Shown: one piece after another, positions 8,070-16,307 of the stretch
How the letters are laid out: every line of letters starts with the position of its first letter
Numbering within the stretch: position 1 is the first letter of the stretch
Source: Sulfobacillus harzensis
GTDB taxonomy: Bacteria; Bacillota; Sulfobacillia; Sulfobacillales; Sulfobacillaceae
Length of the DNA stretch: 64,000 bases
Direction: 5' to 3'
Assembly: GCF_012933365.1 (NCBI RefSeq)
Contig: NZ_JABBVZ010000001.1
Span: 1 to 64,000 of the forward strand
The notes under the pieces: model-generated
Seen by the model: the letters and a program-made list of their open reading frames with translations, nothing else
The model's database searches: none
What the model was told of the DNA's origin: nothing
Program-made: the position numbers and the translations under genes

Positions 8070-8492
8070 GTGAGTGTGCTAGGGTTCTCCATCCGCAAAG
8101 GCTATCTCACCACGGCGTATGGCGAAGGGCGGGCCCCGAAGAAAACCCCCGATGCCGGGAAAGCCCGGCACCAACTCGCCAGCATCAGCGGTGACACCAC
8201 CGAAGAAAGTCTCCCGACCATTCGGCTCAACGGGTTCACGCCCAACGTGGCCTGGGCCTTGTTGCGGCGGGCCGGGTATATTCTCCGCATTACGGAGGGA
8301 CAGGCCATGCTCCCTGGGCAGACGACCATCCGCGTGTCGTCGGAGGGGGTCATTACCCTCCAAGGCCCTAAAGCTGCGACGTATGCGGAATGGTTCAACG
8401 CCCAGCTCAAGAACATGGTGGACTGGGCCGGGCAAATCGACGGCAAGCAAGAGGTCAGCAGTATTCGGTCGCATGGCGGCCACTTTAGTTAG
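8070..8492 (+). CDS. Hypothetical phage protein
   Basis: 140 residues from GTG 8070, preceded by AAGGAG at 8056-8061. It is a mixed alpha/beta protein with a Gly/Pro-rich centre and ends with a helix (TYAEWFNAQLKNMVDWAG). I do not recognise it. It lies among head genes in a tight operon, so a virion or morphogenesis role is likely. Confidence 0.6.
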   Translation: MSVLGFSIRKGYLTTAYGEGRAPKKTPDAGKARHQLASISGDTTEESLPTIRLNGFTPNVAWALLRRAGYILRITEGQAMLPGQTTIRVSSEGVITLQGPKAATYAEWFNAQLKNMVDWAGQIDGKQEVSSIRSHGGHFS

Positions 8493-8506
8493 GTAGGAGG
8501 AAGGAT

Positions 8507-9148
8507 ATGCCGACGAGTGATCGCACCCAACGCCGCCTCTCGAAAGAGGCCATCGCCAAGTTGCGCGATGTCATTGAGATCCTGGACGACGACATCACCC
8601 ATGAGGACGACGAAATCCGCCGGGAGACAAAGAAGGCGTACTCGGCCACGGAGCGCCACGCGGTCAAGCGCGACAAGCATGACCGCTACGGTGATGAGGT
8701 CTATGCGGTCCCCAAACTGGACTCGTATCCCTTGACCCAGGACAAGAAGCCCAGCGAAGAGCGCGTCCGGGCGGCGTGGGACTACATCCATGTCGCCAAG
8801 AACCGCGAGAAGTTGGGCGAGAAAACCGCCGCCAAAGCCACCGCTCGTATTCGTGCGTTCGCGAAGAAGCACTTCCCCGACATGCACCTCGAAGAGACGA
8901 CGCACAAGAGCCTCGCGGTGGATGAGGTCTACGTGTTCCCGCTGGAAAGCATCTGGCCGTTAACGGAGAACCGCCAACCCTCCGCCGAACGCGTACAAAA
9001 GGCGTGGCAGGAACTCCACTCGGCCCGCATTGAGCATGTCTTGCCCGATGCCGCAATGGCTACGGCTGAACAGCGCATTGCGCTCTTTGCCGCCCAGCAC
9101 GATCTGCCGCTCCAAACGCGGCGGATGCCTCGGACGGTGGTGCTGTAA
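8507..9148 (+). CDS. Phage protein with a duplicated DUF6582-like module
   Basis: 213 residues behind a good ribosome-binding site. Residues about 65-125 (PLTQDKKPSEERVRAAWDYI) and 140-205 (PLTENRQPSAERVQKAWQEL) align with each other, showing an internal duplication of a compact helical module. This resembles the DUF6582-type unit seen alone or fused to prohead proteases in phages; the family call is from memory. The N-terminal 60 residues are charged helices. It sits two genes before the prohead protease, consistent with a head-maturation accessory role. Confidence 0.6.
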   Translation: MPTSDRTQRRLSKEAIAKLRDVIEILDDDITHEDDEIRRETKKAYSATERHAVKRDKHDRYGDEVYAVPKLDSYPLTQDKKPSEERVRAAWDYIHVAKNREKLGEKTAAKATARIRAFAKKHFPDMHLEETTHKSLAVDEVYVFPLESIWPLTENRQPSAERVQKAWQELHSARIEHVLPDAAMATAEQRIALFAAQHDLPLQTRRMPRTVVL

Positions 9149-9390
9149 TGCAGGTCGCCGTCCGCACGATTCGCGTGGTCCGCACGGAGGCCACAGAAAA
9201 GGAGTGGGACGCGCTACGCCAACTGGTGGCGGAGGGGCTGACGGTCGTGGAGACGATCACCCCCGCGATGGCCCACGTGGCGGAGTCGTTGGGCTTGCAG
9301 GTGCGGGATAATCCGGCGCCCGCACCCGAATCGGCGCCAGCGCCCAAACGTCGGCGCACCAAAGCCGCGTCCCCCGCAGAGGAGGGATAA
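9148..9390 (+). CDS. Hypothetical phage protein
   Basis: 80 residues whose ATG overlaps the preceding stop (TAATG). An alpha/beta core of about 50 residues is followed by a Pro/Ala/Lys/Arg-rich disordered tail. The 3' end contains the GAGGAGG ribosome-binding site of the downstream protease. Function unknown. Confidence 0.6.
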   Translation: MQVAVRTIRVVRTEATEKEWDALRQLVAEGLTVVETITPAMAHVAESLGLQVRDNPAPAPESAPAPKRRRTKAASPAEEG

Positions 9391-9393
9391 CCG

Positions 9394-10374
9394 ACGGATC
9401 CCTTTCACTTCAGCGCCCAGATTGTGAAAGCCGAGGCCCACGACGATGGTACGTACACGTTGGAGGGCCTCGCATCGTTGCCCGGGGAAGATCTCCAAGG
9501 CGAAGAGGTGGTGCCCACCGGCTTGGACATTGATTACTTTCTCGGAAAGAGGCTGCCCAAAGGCGCGGGCGGCTATATCAATTACGACCACGATCCCACC
9601 CAGATCGTCGGCTATCCCGAGGAAGGGAAAATCGGGCCGCAAGGCTTTTGGATCAAGTGGCGCACGCTAGACACGCCCTTTGTCCATAAAATCATGGAGC
9701 AGATGCGGGCGCTCAAAAAGGCGAACTGGCCGCGTCGCTACGGCATGTCCATTGAAGGCGTGGTGCATGAGCGCGATCCCGAGAACCCCCACATTATCCG
9801 CCGCGCGTTTATCAAGAACGTGGCACTGACCCCTACCCCGGTCCATCCGGGCACGTTTGTGGACTTCGCCAAGAGCCTGACCACCGCCTCCGAAGTGGGC
9901 TTTGACCCGACCTACGGGCGCGCGGCGGCCTTGCGCGGCTGGGTGACGGATGTCGTCGCCATTCAGAAAGGCCTCGTCACGGTGCGTGGCAATCCCTATT
10001 TCACCGCGACGGGGCGCTTTCGGCCCGACCAAGACGTGGCGTACTTCCGCGAGGTGTGGGGCCAAGACGCGGCGAGTGCGTTGGACCTGGGGCACTTCGC
10101 GGTGAGTCGGCAGGCGGCGTTGCAGAAAGCGCTCGCCGATCAACGGCGGTGGGATGGCTGGCGGCGGCATCTCGTCCGTCAGCGCCGTCGCGATCCCACC
10201 GATCCGCATGTGACGGCCGCAGGACAGATTCGGGGCGGCGACCACGCGGTCGCGGCTCATTTTTTGTCCTGTGAAGGACGCACCCGTGCTGAGACGGTGC
10301 GGATTGTGCGCGCATTACATGGCTCGCCGGTGGTTCAGCCGGTCCGCCAGAAAGGAGCCCATCATCATGGGTAA
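9394..10374 (+). CDS. Prohead protease, probable ACG start
   Basis: About 326 residues. Prohead-protease-like features are a beta-rich start (FSAQIVKAEAHDDGTYTLEG), the YINYDHDPTQIVG segment with the catalytic-type His, and RRYGMSIEGVV carrying the Ser-containing strand. These enzymes cleave scaffold and capsid during head maturation. No ATG/GTG/TTG has a ribosome-binding site: GAGGAGG at 9379-9385 points to ACG 9394, eight bases away, while GTG 9424 has none and would remove conserved strand residues. The frame is closed by TAA at 9388. The Arg-rich C-terminus overlaps the next gene by 8 bases. Confidence 0.75.
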   Translation, partial: TDPFHFSAQIVKAEAHDDGTYTLEGLASLPGEDLQGEEVVPTGLDIDYFLGKRLPKGAGGYINYDHDPTQIVGYPEEGKIGPQGFWIKWRTLDTPFVHKIMEQMRALKKANWPRRYGMSIEGVVHERDPENPHIIRRAFIKNVALTPTPVHPGTFVDFAKSLTTASEVGFDPTYGRAAALRGWVTDVVAIQKGLVTVRGNPYFTATGRFRPDQDVAYFREVWGQDAASALDLGHFAVSRQAALQKALADQRRWDGWRRHLVRQRRRDPTDPHVTAAGQIRGGDHAVAAHFLSCEGRTRAETVRIVRALHGSPVVQPVRQKGAHHHG

Positions 10375-11590
10375 GAAAGTGCGAAACGTGTACGACGCGA
10401 TTGTCGCCGACGCGCTCCAGAAGAGCGTGGTGACCGCGCCGTCCGATCCGAATGGCGGTGCCCGATTGCCCGAGCGGCAGAGCCGCCAACCGCGCAACAA
10501 AGACCGCGATGGCGAGAACTACATGGCCATCTTCGACCGGGAAGCGCAGGAATCCGACGACCAGTTGGACGACTGGATGCGCTACACCCAAGCGGTCACC
10601 GAGTCGCCGGAGGACTTCGTCAACGATGACGACGACACTCCCGAAGACCCCGATGAGGCCGACGAGGACAGCCGCGGCAACGCCGAATACGATCCGTATT
10701 CCGACGATGATGCGGACGATGCGGCGGCAGACCTGACCGACGAGGAATACACCCACGTCAAGGCCCACAAGCGTCGCCGGGTGCGCAAATCCCAGGGCGA
10801 CCACGACGCCGAGTTCGACGCCTTGTCGGACGATGCGGAGGACGAGGACGATCCCGAGGACAACCTCGAAGAGGACGACGCCGCCGAGCGCCGCGCCAAG
10901 AACGTGGCCAAGGCCACCAAGACGCGAAAATCCGTTAAGAAGAGTCGGTCCGACGATGACGATGACTTGGATGAGGACGATGACGATCCCGACCACAACA
11001 TGGAGGACGAGGACGAGGACGACACGCACGTCGCGGAAAACAAAGCCGAGCGCAAGCGCCTCGAAAAGTCCCGCCGCCGCAGCATGAAGAAGGCGCTGGG
11101 CCGCGACGCCCTCGGCATCGTGGACGGCAACGCCTTCGCCAAGGCCTTGGCGGACGCGGTGTGGGATCTCCGCGATGACGTCGTGGCCGAAGTCCGCGCC
11201 ACCAACCTCAAACTCCACAAGGAAAACCAGGCGCTCGCCCAGCGCGTGCGCGCCGTGGAAGGGCGACTGCACAAAGCGCTCCAAGGCGAGTTGCAGCAAG
11301 TCACCAAGAGCCTCGCCAGCGGCTTGGTCAGCATGCAACAGCCTGCGGCCCTGGCCGACGATCCGGCCCAGCCGATTCGCAAGGGCTACGGCGCCCCGGT
11401 GGCCACGCGGCCCAAGTATAGTGCGGGCTGGAACCCCGAGCGTGCGCTGGATGCCATGGAAAAGGCGTGGCGCGAGGATCCCGAGAGTGGCATCAAGGAC
11501 ACCGACCTGACCCTCGTGGAAGGCAACCGATCACCCAACGGGCTCAGCGCGGGCGCGATTCGCTTCTTGCGCGCCAACCGCTTGCTGTAA
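10367..11590 (+). CDS. Scaffold-like, extremely acidic head protein
   Basis: 407 residues; ATG 10367 follows AAAGGAG by 9 bases and overlaps the protease stop. Residues about 60-225 are dominated by Asp/Glu runs interrupted by short Lys/Arg clusters (KAHKRRRVRK, KTRKSVKK). After this comes a coiled-coil helix (LKLHKENQALAQRVRAVEG) and a C-terminal GAIRFLRANRLL. Position between prohead protease and capsid matches the internal scaffold slot, which would be degraded by the protease. The length and acidity are unusual. Scaffold is the best inference; no family was recognised. Confidence 0.65.
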   Translation: MGKKVRNVYDAIVADALQKSVVTAPSDPNGGARLPERQSRQPRNKDRDGENYMAIFDREAQESDDQLDDWMRYTQAVTESPEDFVNDDDDTPEDPDEADEDSRGNAEYDPYSDDDADDAAADLTDEEYTHVKAHKRRRVRKSQGDHDAEFDALSDDAEDEDDPEDNLEEDDAAERRAKNVAKATKTRKSVKKSRSDDDDDLDEDDDDPDHNMEDEDEDDTHVAENKAERKRLEKSRRRSMKKALGRDALGIVDGNAFAKALADAVWDLRDDVVAEVRATNLKLHKENQALAQRVRAVEGRLHKALQGELQQVTKSLASGLVSMQQPAALADDPAQPIRKGYGAPVATRPKYSAGWNPERALDAMEKAWREDPESGIKDTDLTLVEGNRSPNGLSAGAIRFLRANRLL

Positions 11591-11608
11591 TCGGAAAGGA
11601 GCCAGTGT

Positions 11609-13144
11609 ATGAACGCAGAACAAATCGCCAACGCCCAGGCGTTGTCCAAATCCCTCCGGATGGACAGCGGCGGCCTGATGATGGGCGACTACGTGACGGG
11701 CGGCCTCACCAACGAGACCTTCAACCGCCTGCAAAAGGCCTTGGTCGCGTCCCCGTCCACCCCCGGTGGCCCCGGTGACGGATCGAGCTTAATTCCGCAG
11801 TCCTTGGCCCGCACGTTGAAAAACGTCACCTTCAAACTGAACAAGGTCAAGCTCTGGCGCGCCATCGCGAAGCAAGACGCCTACGCGATGGAAGAAGAGT
11901 ACGACCAGATCACCCAATACGGTGTGCGCGGCGGCATCTTCACCTCCGCCATGGCCACGCCGCAAGGGAACGACTCCACATTCGACCGCTTGCAGGTCCG
12001 CATGACCTACATGGCCACCGCCTACGCGACCGACATTGCCATCATGGCGACAGAAGTGATTGGCGGATCGGCCGAAGCGTTGCAGATCAATGACGCGACC
12101 CGCTACCTCTTGGGCGGCGTGGAGCGCCAGCTGTTTTACGCGGACTCCACGCTGATTCCGAGTGCGTTTAATGGCGTCAAGAGCATTATCAAGGGCTTCG
12201 CGCAGTCGAAGGGCTTCACCAATGTGATCATCAACGCCCAGGCCTCGGGCATTTCCGTGGACCACTTGGAAAATGCGCTCCAGGCCATTCAGGACAACTC
12301 CGGGGACCCCGAGAACGGTCTCTATGCCGCCTATATGGCGCCGCGCGTGCAATCGTACTTCACCAAGACGTACGCGCCGGCCCAGCGCACCGAGATCAAT
12401 CAGACGCAGTTGATTCGCGATGGGCGGTTGTGGGTCGGCACCCCGGTGGACGGCTACAACTCCACCTATGGGCCGCTGGGCATGGTGAACGATATCTTCC
12501 TGAACCACGACGTGCCCGTTTCGAACCCGATTCAGGGCGCGCCCGCGACCCCGACCGGTGTCAGCGCCGCTCTGAACACGACGAGCAGTGAAGACCCCAA
12601 CATCGGCACCTCGATGTGGCAGACGCCGGACAGCGCGCAGGATTACGGAGTGGGCTACAACGGCGGTCCCGTGACGTATGCCATCGAGGCCGTAAACGCC
12701 GCTGGGCCTTCGCTCTTGTCCGGGGCGACCACCACGGTCACCGTGGGCGCGGGCGAGAGTGTGACGGTAACCTGGGCCCGCGTCACGAGCCAACCGAGCG
12801 CAAACTATTACCAGATCTACCGATCGATGAACGGGGGGGCATGGCAGCCGGTCGCCCGCGTGGCGGACAGCGGCGGATCGAGCCTGACCCAAAGCTGGAC
12901 GGACGAGAACATCACCGTGGCGGGCGCGTATGATGTGTTCATCATCAACCACGACGCCGAAGAGGGCTTGGTGTTCAAGCAACTGTTGCCGTTCTTCAAG
13001 TGGCCGTTGCCGATTCCCACCCTGGCCCGGTACTTCGCGGTGGCCCTGTTGGGCGCCCCGCTGATCTACGTGCCCTCACGGTGCGCCGTGATTGAGAATA
13101 TCCAGGTGCCCGGCGGCATTGCAGCTCCGGTTCAGTTGTCGTAG
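11609..13144 (+). CDS. Major capsid protein with Ig/FN3-like insertion
   Basis: 511 residues. The first 310 residues resemble HK97-fold capsids of large myophages (LIPQSLARTLKNVTF; YATDIAIMATEV; MAPRVQSYFTKTY; GLVFKQLLPF near the end). Residues about 311-440 interrupt the fold with a beta-sandwich-like segment that begins APATPTGVSAAL and contains YYQIYRSMNGGAWQPVA, an FN3/Ig-type pattern. Capsid sequence resumes with FIINHDAEEG. It follows scaffold and protease and has a strong ribosome-binding site (GGAAAGGAG). The insertion probably projects from the capsid surface as a built-in decoration domain. Confidence 0.85.
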   Translation: MNAEQIANAQALSKSLRMDSGGLMMGDYVTGGLTNETFNRLQKALVASPSTPGGPGDGSSLIPQSLARTLKNVTFKLNKVKLWRAIAKQDAYAMEEEYDQITQYGVRGGIFTSAMATPQGNDSTFDRLQVRMTYMATAYATDIAIMATEVIGGSAEALQINDATRYLLGGVERQLFYADSTLIPSAFNGVKSIIKGFAQSKGFTNVIINAQASGISVDHLENALQAIQDNSGDPENGLYAAYMAPRVQSYFTKTYAPAQRTEINQTQLIRDGRLWVGTPVDGYNSTYGPLGMVNDIFLNHDVPVSNPIQGAPATPTGVSAALNTTSSEDPNIGTSMWQTPDSAQDYGVGYNGGPVTYAIEAVNAAGPSLLSGATTTVTVGAGESVTVTWARVTSQPSANYYQIYRSMNGGAWQPVARVADSGGSSLTQSWTDENITVAGAYDVFIINHDAEEGLVFKQLLPFFKWPLPIPTLARYFAVALLGAPLIYVPSRCAVIENIQVPGGIAAPVQLS

Positions 13145-13158
13145 CGGCGGGAACCGCC

Positions 13159-13701
13159 ATGAACTGGACCGTCCAGAATGTCTCGCAAGATAGCGTGACG
13201 GTCACCGATACCCCGATTCCCGTCAGTTGGACGCCGGGCCAAGTGCAAACGGTGCCCCTGACCTACTTCCTGCATAGCGCCCAACTCAGCCAAGCCGTGC
13301 AAAACCAGCAACTCTGCGTCGTGAACTATGGAGCGTTCGCCCCGTTGCCGCCGTTTGCGCCCTTGACCTATACGGTCCTCGGCACGCCAGGCGCGACGGG
13401 GCTGACCCCCGTGACGCTGACGCAGAATGGCGCATCACCGCCCGTGACCTTGGGGCCGTACACGGTGGGCACCGTGTTGCTCAACGTGACGGCCTTGGGG
13501 GCGAGCGGCGACAGCCTCGCGTTGGGCTTTGAGGCGTGGGACGGGACGGTGTATTATCCCGCCCAGTCCGTCATCGCCGCAGTCAGCTCGGTCGGACCCG
13601 TGAGTGCGGCCTTTAATCCGCCCGCGTTGGCGGGGCGCTTTGTGTGGACGGTCTCGGGATCGGTGAGCGTGACCGCGTTGTATCAGTTGTTGCCCGATTA
13701 G
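13159..13701 (+). CDS. Beta-rich virion accessory protein
   Basis: 180 residues rich in Thr, Val, Pro and Gly with alternating strand patterns and no charged clusters, as in capsid decoration or head-fibre proteins. A second half resembles a beta-sandwich (LNVTALGASGDSLALGFEAW). It lies 14 bases after the capsid gene. No specific family recognised. Confidence 0.6.
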   Translation: MNWTVQNVSQDSVTVTDTPIPVSWTPGQVQTVPLTYFLHSAQLSQAVQNQQLCVVNYGAFAPLPPFAPLTYTVLGTPGATGLTPVTLTQNGASPPVTLGPYTVGTVLLNVTALGASGDSLALGFEAWDGTVYYPAQSVIAAVSSVGPVSAAFNPPALAGRFVWTVSGSVSVTALYQLLPD

Positions 13702-13712
13702 GAGGATGCGCG

Positions 13713-14078
13713 ATGCGCGTGATTCAACGGCTCATGGGCGTCGAGAATCCGATTACGGATCTCAAAGTCTATGAGCACACCCTGCATTTTCGGAATGGCG
13801 TGGCCGTCGTGGAGTCCTTGACGGAGCGCGAAATCAATCGGTTGCGGACATTTGGCTTCCGGGTCGAGCGGGATGCGACGAGTAAGAAAGCGGCAGCGAA
13901 GGTGCCAGCGGGCCCTCAACCGGCGGCGGCAACCGCCTCGGCCCGAGAGCCCGTGCCCGAGACCGCCGCCGAGGCGCAGTCGGTGCCTCCACAAACGGAG
14001 GCGGCGCCAGTCGCCGAACCTGCGTCGGCCCCGTCGCCCGCGAAGCCCAAGCGCCCGGCCTCGAAGAAGGAGGCATAA
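13713..14078 (+). CDS. Small phage protein with Ala/Pro tail
   Basis: 121 residues; ATG 13713 is preceded by GGAGG at 13701-13705. The first 55 residues are an ordered alpha/beta module ending TEREINRLRTFGFRVER. The rest is an Ala/Pro/Glu-rich low-complexity tail ending KPKRPASKKEA. It resembles small head-tail joining or capsid-associated proteins by position only. Confidence 0.6.
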   Translation: MRVIQRLMGVENPITDLKVYEHTLHFRNGVAVVESLTEREINRLRTFGFRVERDATSKKAAAKVPAGPQPAAATASAREPVPETAAEAQSVPPQTEAAPVAEPASAPSPAKPKRPASKKEA

Positions 14079-14079
14079 C

Positions 14080-14463
14080 ATGCCGCAAAAGTATGTGCGT
14101 CCGCCCTATGGGCAACGCCTCTCCACGTTCTTGCTGGGCCTGCGCCCGGGCCAAGACAAGTCTCTCGTCATGGATGCGCGGGTGCCGCGCGGCGGCATCA
14201 ACAGCCGCGACTTGTTTGGCGCCGAAGGCACAGGCACGACCGATGCGACGGTCGGCACGACCACCGCGATTAGCCACAACTTGGGTGTCGTGCCCAAAAC
14301 CAGTGAGATCATGATCACGCCCACCAGCGATGGCGTGGTCTATCTGGACACCGCGAACCCGCCGACGGCGACCACATTCAATGTGCTCGGATCGGCGGCG
14401 AGTCTGACCTTCGCGTGGCAAATCGTCACCTCGTTGGACCACCCGAGCCAGGAGATGGTCTAA
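14080..14463 (+). CDS. Hypothetical virion protein
   Basis: 127 residues, start ATG 14080 seven bases downstream of AAGGAGG. The central part has TTAISHNLGVVPKTSEIMI, a pattern common in phage structural proteins that present a beta-sandwich (His-Asn-Leu-Gly-x-x-P). The stop codon abuts the next start. Likely a structural decoration or tail-associated protein. Confidence 0.6.
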   Translation: MPQKYVRPPYGQRLSTFLLGLRPGQDKSLVMDARVPRGGINSRDLFGAEGTGTTDATVGTTTAISHNLGVVPKTSEIMITPTSDGVVYLDTANPPTATTFNVLGSAASLTFAWQIVTSLDHPSQEMV

Positions 14464-14967
14464 ATGGGCCAACAGTTCAGCGGCGGCCAGATTTCCGAGG
14501 TCATCAAGCAGCAAATGCGGTGGGTGCCGCGGAGCCGGGACGTCAATGGCGGCGGCCCGCAAGGCGGCGCGTTGGTGATGCCCGTCTATGGACAGGATGT
14601 CGTGTGGGATGCGCTGGCCATTACGGATACGGCGGCGCATCCCGGCATGACCGCGCAAGCGGGTGTCAAGAACCCGTCCGGTGGCTGGTTCGACCCGGTG
14701 TACGCCGTGTATAAGACGCTCCTGGTCGTCTCCACGCTGAACGAAGCCGTCAGCATCCAGCCGACCTGGAGTCTGGACGGCGAGACCTACTATCCCTTCG
14801 GCACGGCGACGAGCGTGGATGCCTATAGCGGTAGCGGCAATCCGGCCACAGCCCTGGTGGCGCTGTCCACCCCGAGTCAGTACCTCCCCTATGTGAATGC
14901 GATTGCCACCTGTAGTACTGCCCCGACGAGCGGCACGCTGACGGGGACCATCGCCCGCTTGGGCTAA
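14464..14967 (+). CDS. Hypothetical virion protein
   Basis: 167 residues; starts immediately after the previous stop. It contains TWSLDGETYYPFG, a strand-rich pattern found in phage surface domains, and lacks cysteines near a metal site. No specific homologue recognised. The context is a series of small beta-rich proteins after the capsid. Confidence 0.6.
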   Translation: MGQQFSGGQISEVIKQQMRWVPRSRDVNGGGPQGGALVMPVYGQDVVWDALAITDTAAHPGMTAQAGVKNPSGGWFDPVYAVYKTLLVVSTLNEAVSIQPTWSLDGETYYPFGTATSVDAYSGSGNPATALVALSTPSQYLPYVNAIATCSTAPTSGTLTGTIARLG

Positions 14968-14979
14968 GGAGGAATTTCC

Positions 14980-15366
14980 ATGAGCAATCCGGTTGTGCTG
15001 CCCTCGTTTGGCGGCGACAAGAGTGTGGGATCGGTGGCGACCGCCTATCCGTTTCAACCGGGGGTCGATCTGACCAACGTCTTGGGCGCCAGCGATGGCG
15101 TGGCCAGCACGGAACTGGTCAAAATCGGCACCTTTTCGGTGACGGGCACCGCCAGCGGATCGGCCGATGATGCGATTACCTTCGCGCACGCGTTCCCGAA
15201 TGCCACCGATGCGGTCTTGCTGACTTTCACCGCCCTCGGCGGCGCCACCATTAACGGCGCGGCCTATGCGGCGAGTGTGAGTGCCACGGGCTTTACGGCC
15301 ACCGTGGACATTACCACGGCCGGGACCGGCGACATTACGGGTGTCTACGTCGCCTTCGGCCACTAA
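14980..15366 (+). CDS. Hypothetical virion protein
   Basis: 128 residues behind GGAGGAA. It is Ala/Thr/Gly-rich with regular strands (TFSVTGTASGSADDAITFAH; ITGVYVAFGH) and is similar in style to the two preceding proteins. Possibly a capsid decoration or head-fibre subunit. No catalytic motif. Confidence 0.6.
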   Translation: MSNPVVLPSFGGDKSVGSVATAYPFQPGVDLTNVLGASDGVASTELVKIGTFSVTGTASGSADDAITFAHAFPNATDAVLLTFTALGGATINGAAYAASVSATGFTATVDITTAGTGDITGVYVAFGH

Positions 15367-15384
15367 GGATAGGGGGGATCGGGC

Positions 15385-16305
15385 ATGAGCCTGTTACAGA
15401 CGTACTCGTCCTACCAGCCGACCTATCGGCACGATCAACAGTTCGTCCATGGCAACCCGATCCCCACGCTTTGTCCTCCGGCGTTGGTGCTGGACCGCTA
15501 TCTCGCGGGGTTGCCCCTCAGTGCCAGCATTGGCGGGGAGAACCTGGCGGATATCGTGCAACAGAAGATCGATGCCAGTGTGGGTGAGTTTGAGCAACGG
15601 TTGAACATGTTTTTGGTGCCGCGCGTGATTATCGCGTGTGCGATGAACTATACGCCCCAGATCATCGAATCGGTCAGCGGGGAGAACGCCAACGGGTATG
15701 GGGTGACCAACAATCCCGCGCAACCGGGCGTGGACTACGACATGTTGGAAGTGCCGTATGACTACACGTCGCGGCGCTTTGAGCGCTGGTCACTCATCAA
15801 GGCTCGTCATCGGCCCATTCTTGAAATTCACAATATCGTCTTTGCGCTGCCGCCGAACTTCGGCATCTTGATTGTACCGAAGCCGTGGATCACCGGCGAT
15901 CCCAACAGCGGGATTGTCCGGATTGTTCCGGTGGAAGGCGCGATGGCCGTGACCAGTCCGGGCGCCGGCATGTGGCTCCCCTTCTTCACCATGGGGCAGA
16001 TGAACCATGTGCCGCAGTTTACGCAGATGACGTATACGAGCGGCATTTTGCCGATTCCGGATGACATGGTGGATGCGCTCGCCATGCTGGCGGCGGCGAA
16101 GACGTTGCAGGTCTATAACCGGGCGTATTATCCCGGGGTCCAGTCGTTTACGCACACCGTCGACGGCTTCAATCAGACCGTGCAACTGCGCGCCAAAGGA
16201 CCGTTCGCGCAAGACATTGCCGACCTCACGGCGCAGGCGATGAACTATATCGCGATGTATCGCGAGGGCCATAACGGCATTCGCATGGAAAGTTTGGGAC
16301 GGTAG
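15385..16305 (+). CDS. Putative head-tail connector / neck protein
   Basis: 306 residues, alpha/beta, no recognised motif. Its position between head and neck genes, and its ordered composition (LNMFLVPRVIIACAMNYTPQ; a C-terminal helix DLTAQAMNYIAMYREGHNG), fit an adaptor or large connector protein. The start at 15385 follows a purine-rich AGGATAGGGGGAT site. The role is inferred from gene order. Confidence 0.5.
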   Translation: MSLLQTYSSYQPTYRHDQQFVHGNPIPTLCPPALVLDRYLAGLPLSASIGGENLADIVQQKIDASVGEFEQRLNMFLVPRVIIACAMNYTPQIIESVSGENANGYGVTNNPAQPGVDYDMLEVPYDYTSRRFERWSLIKARHRPILEIHNIVFALPPNFGILIVPKPWITGDPNSGIVRIVPVEGAMAVTSPGAGMWLPFFTMGQMNHVPQFTQMTYTSGILPIPDDMVDALAMLAAAKTLQVYNRAYYPGVQSFTHTVDGFNQTVQLRAKGPFAQDIADLTAQAMNYIAMYREGHNGIRMESLGR

Positions 16306-16307
16306 CC

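Noticed and set aside
12833-12839. G7 tract in the capsid gene as a phase-variation site
   Set aside because: The frame is intact on both sides, and a capsid is not a plausible switch; the tract encodes Asn-Gly-Gly.
11789-12982. Reverse-strand open frame opposite the capsid gene
   Set aside because: Same reason: composition bias from codon periodicity of the capsid gene.
13834-15363. Long reverse-strand open frame (about 509 codons) opposite head genes
   Set aside because: It is Arg/Gly/His-rich and lies across four well-supported plus-strand genes with proper ribosome-binding sites; a high-GC shadow frame.
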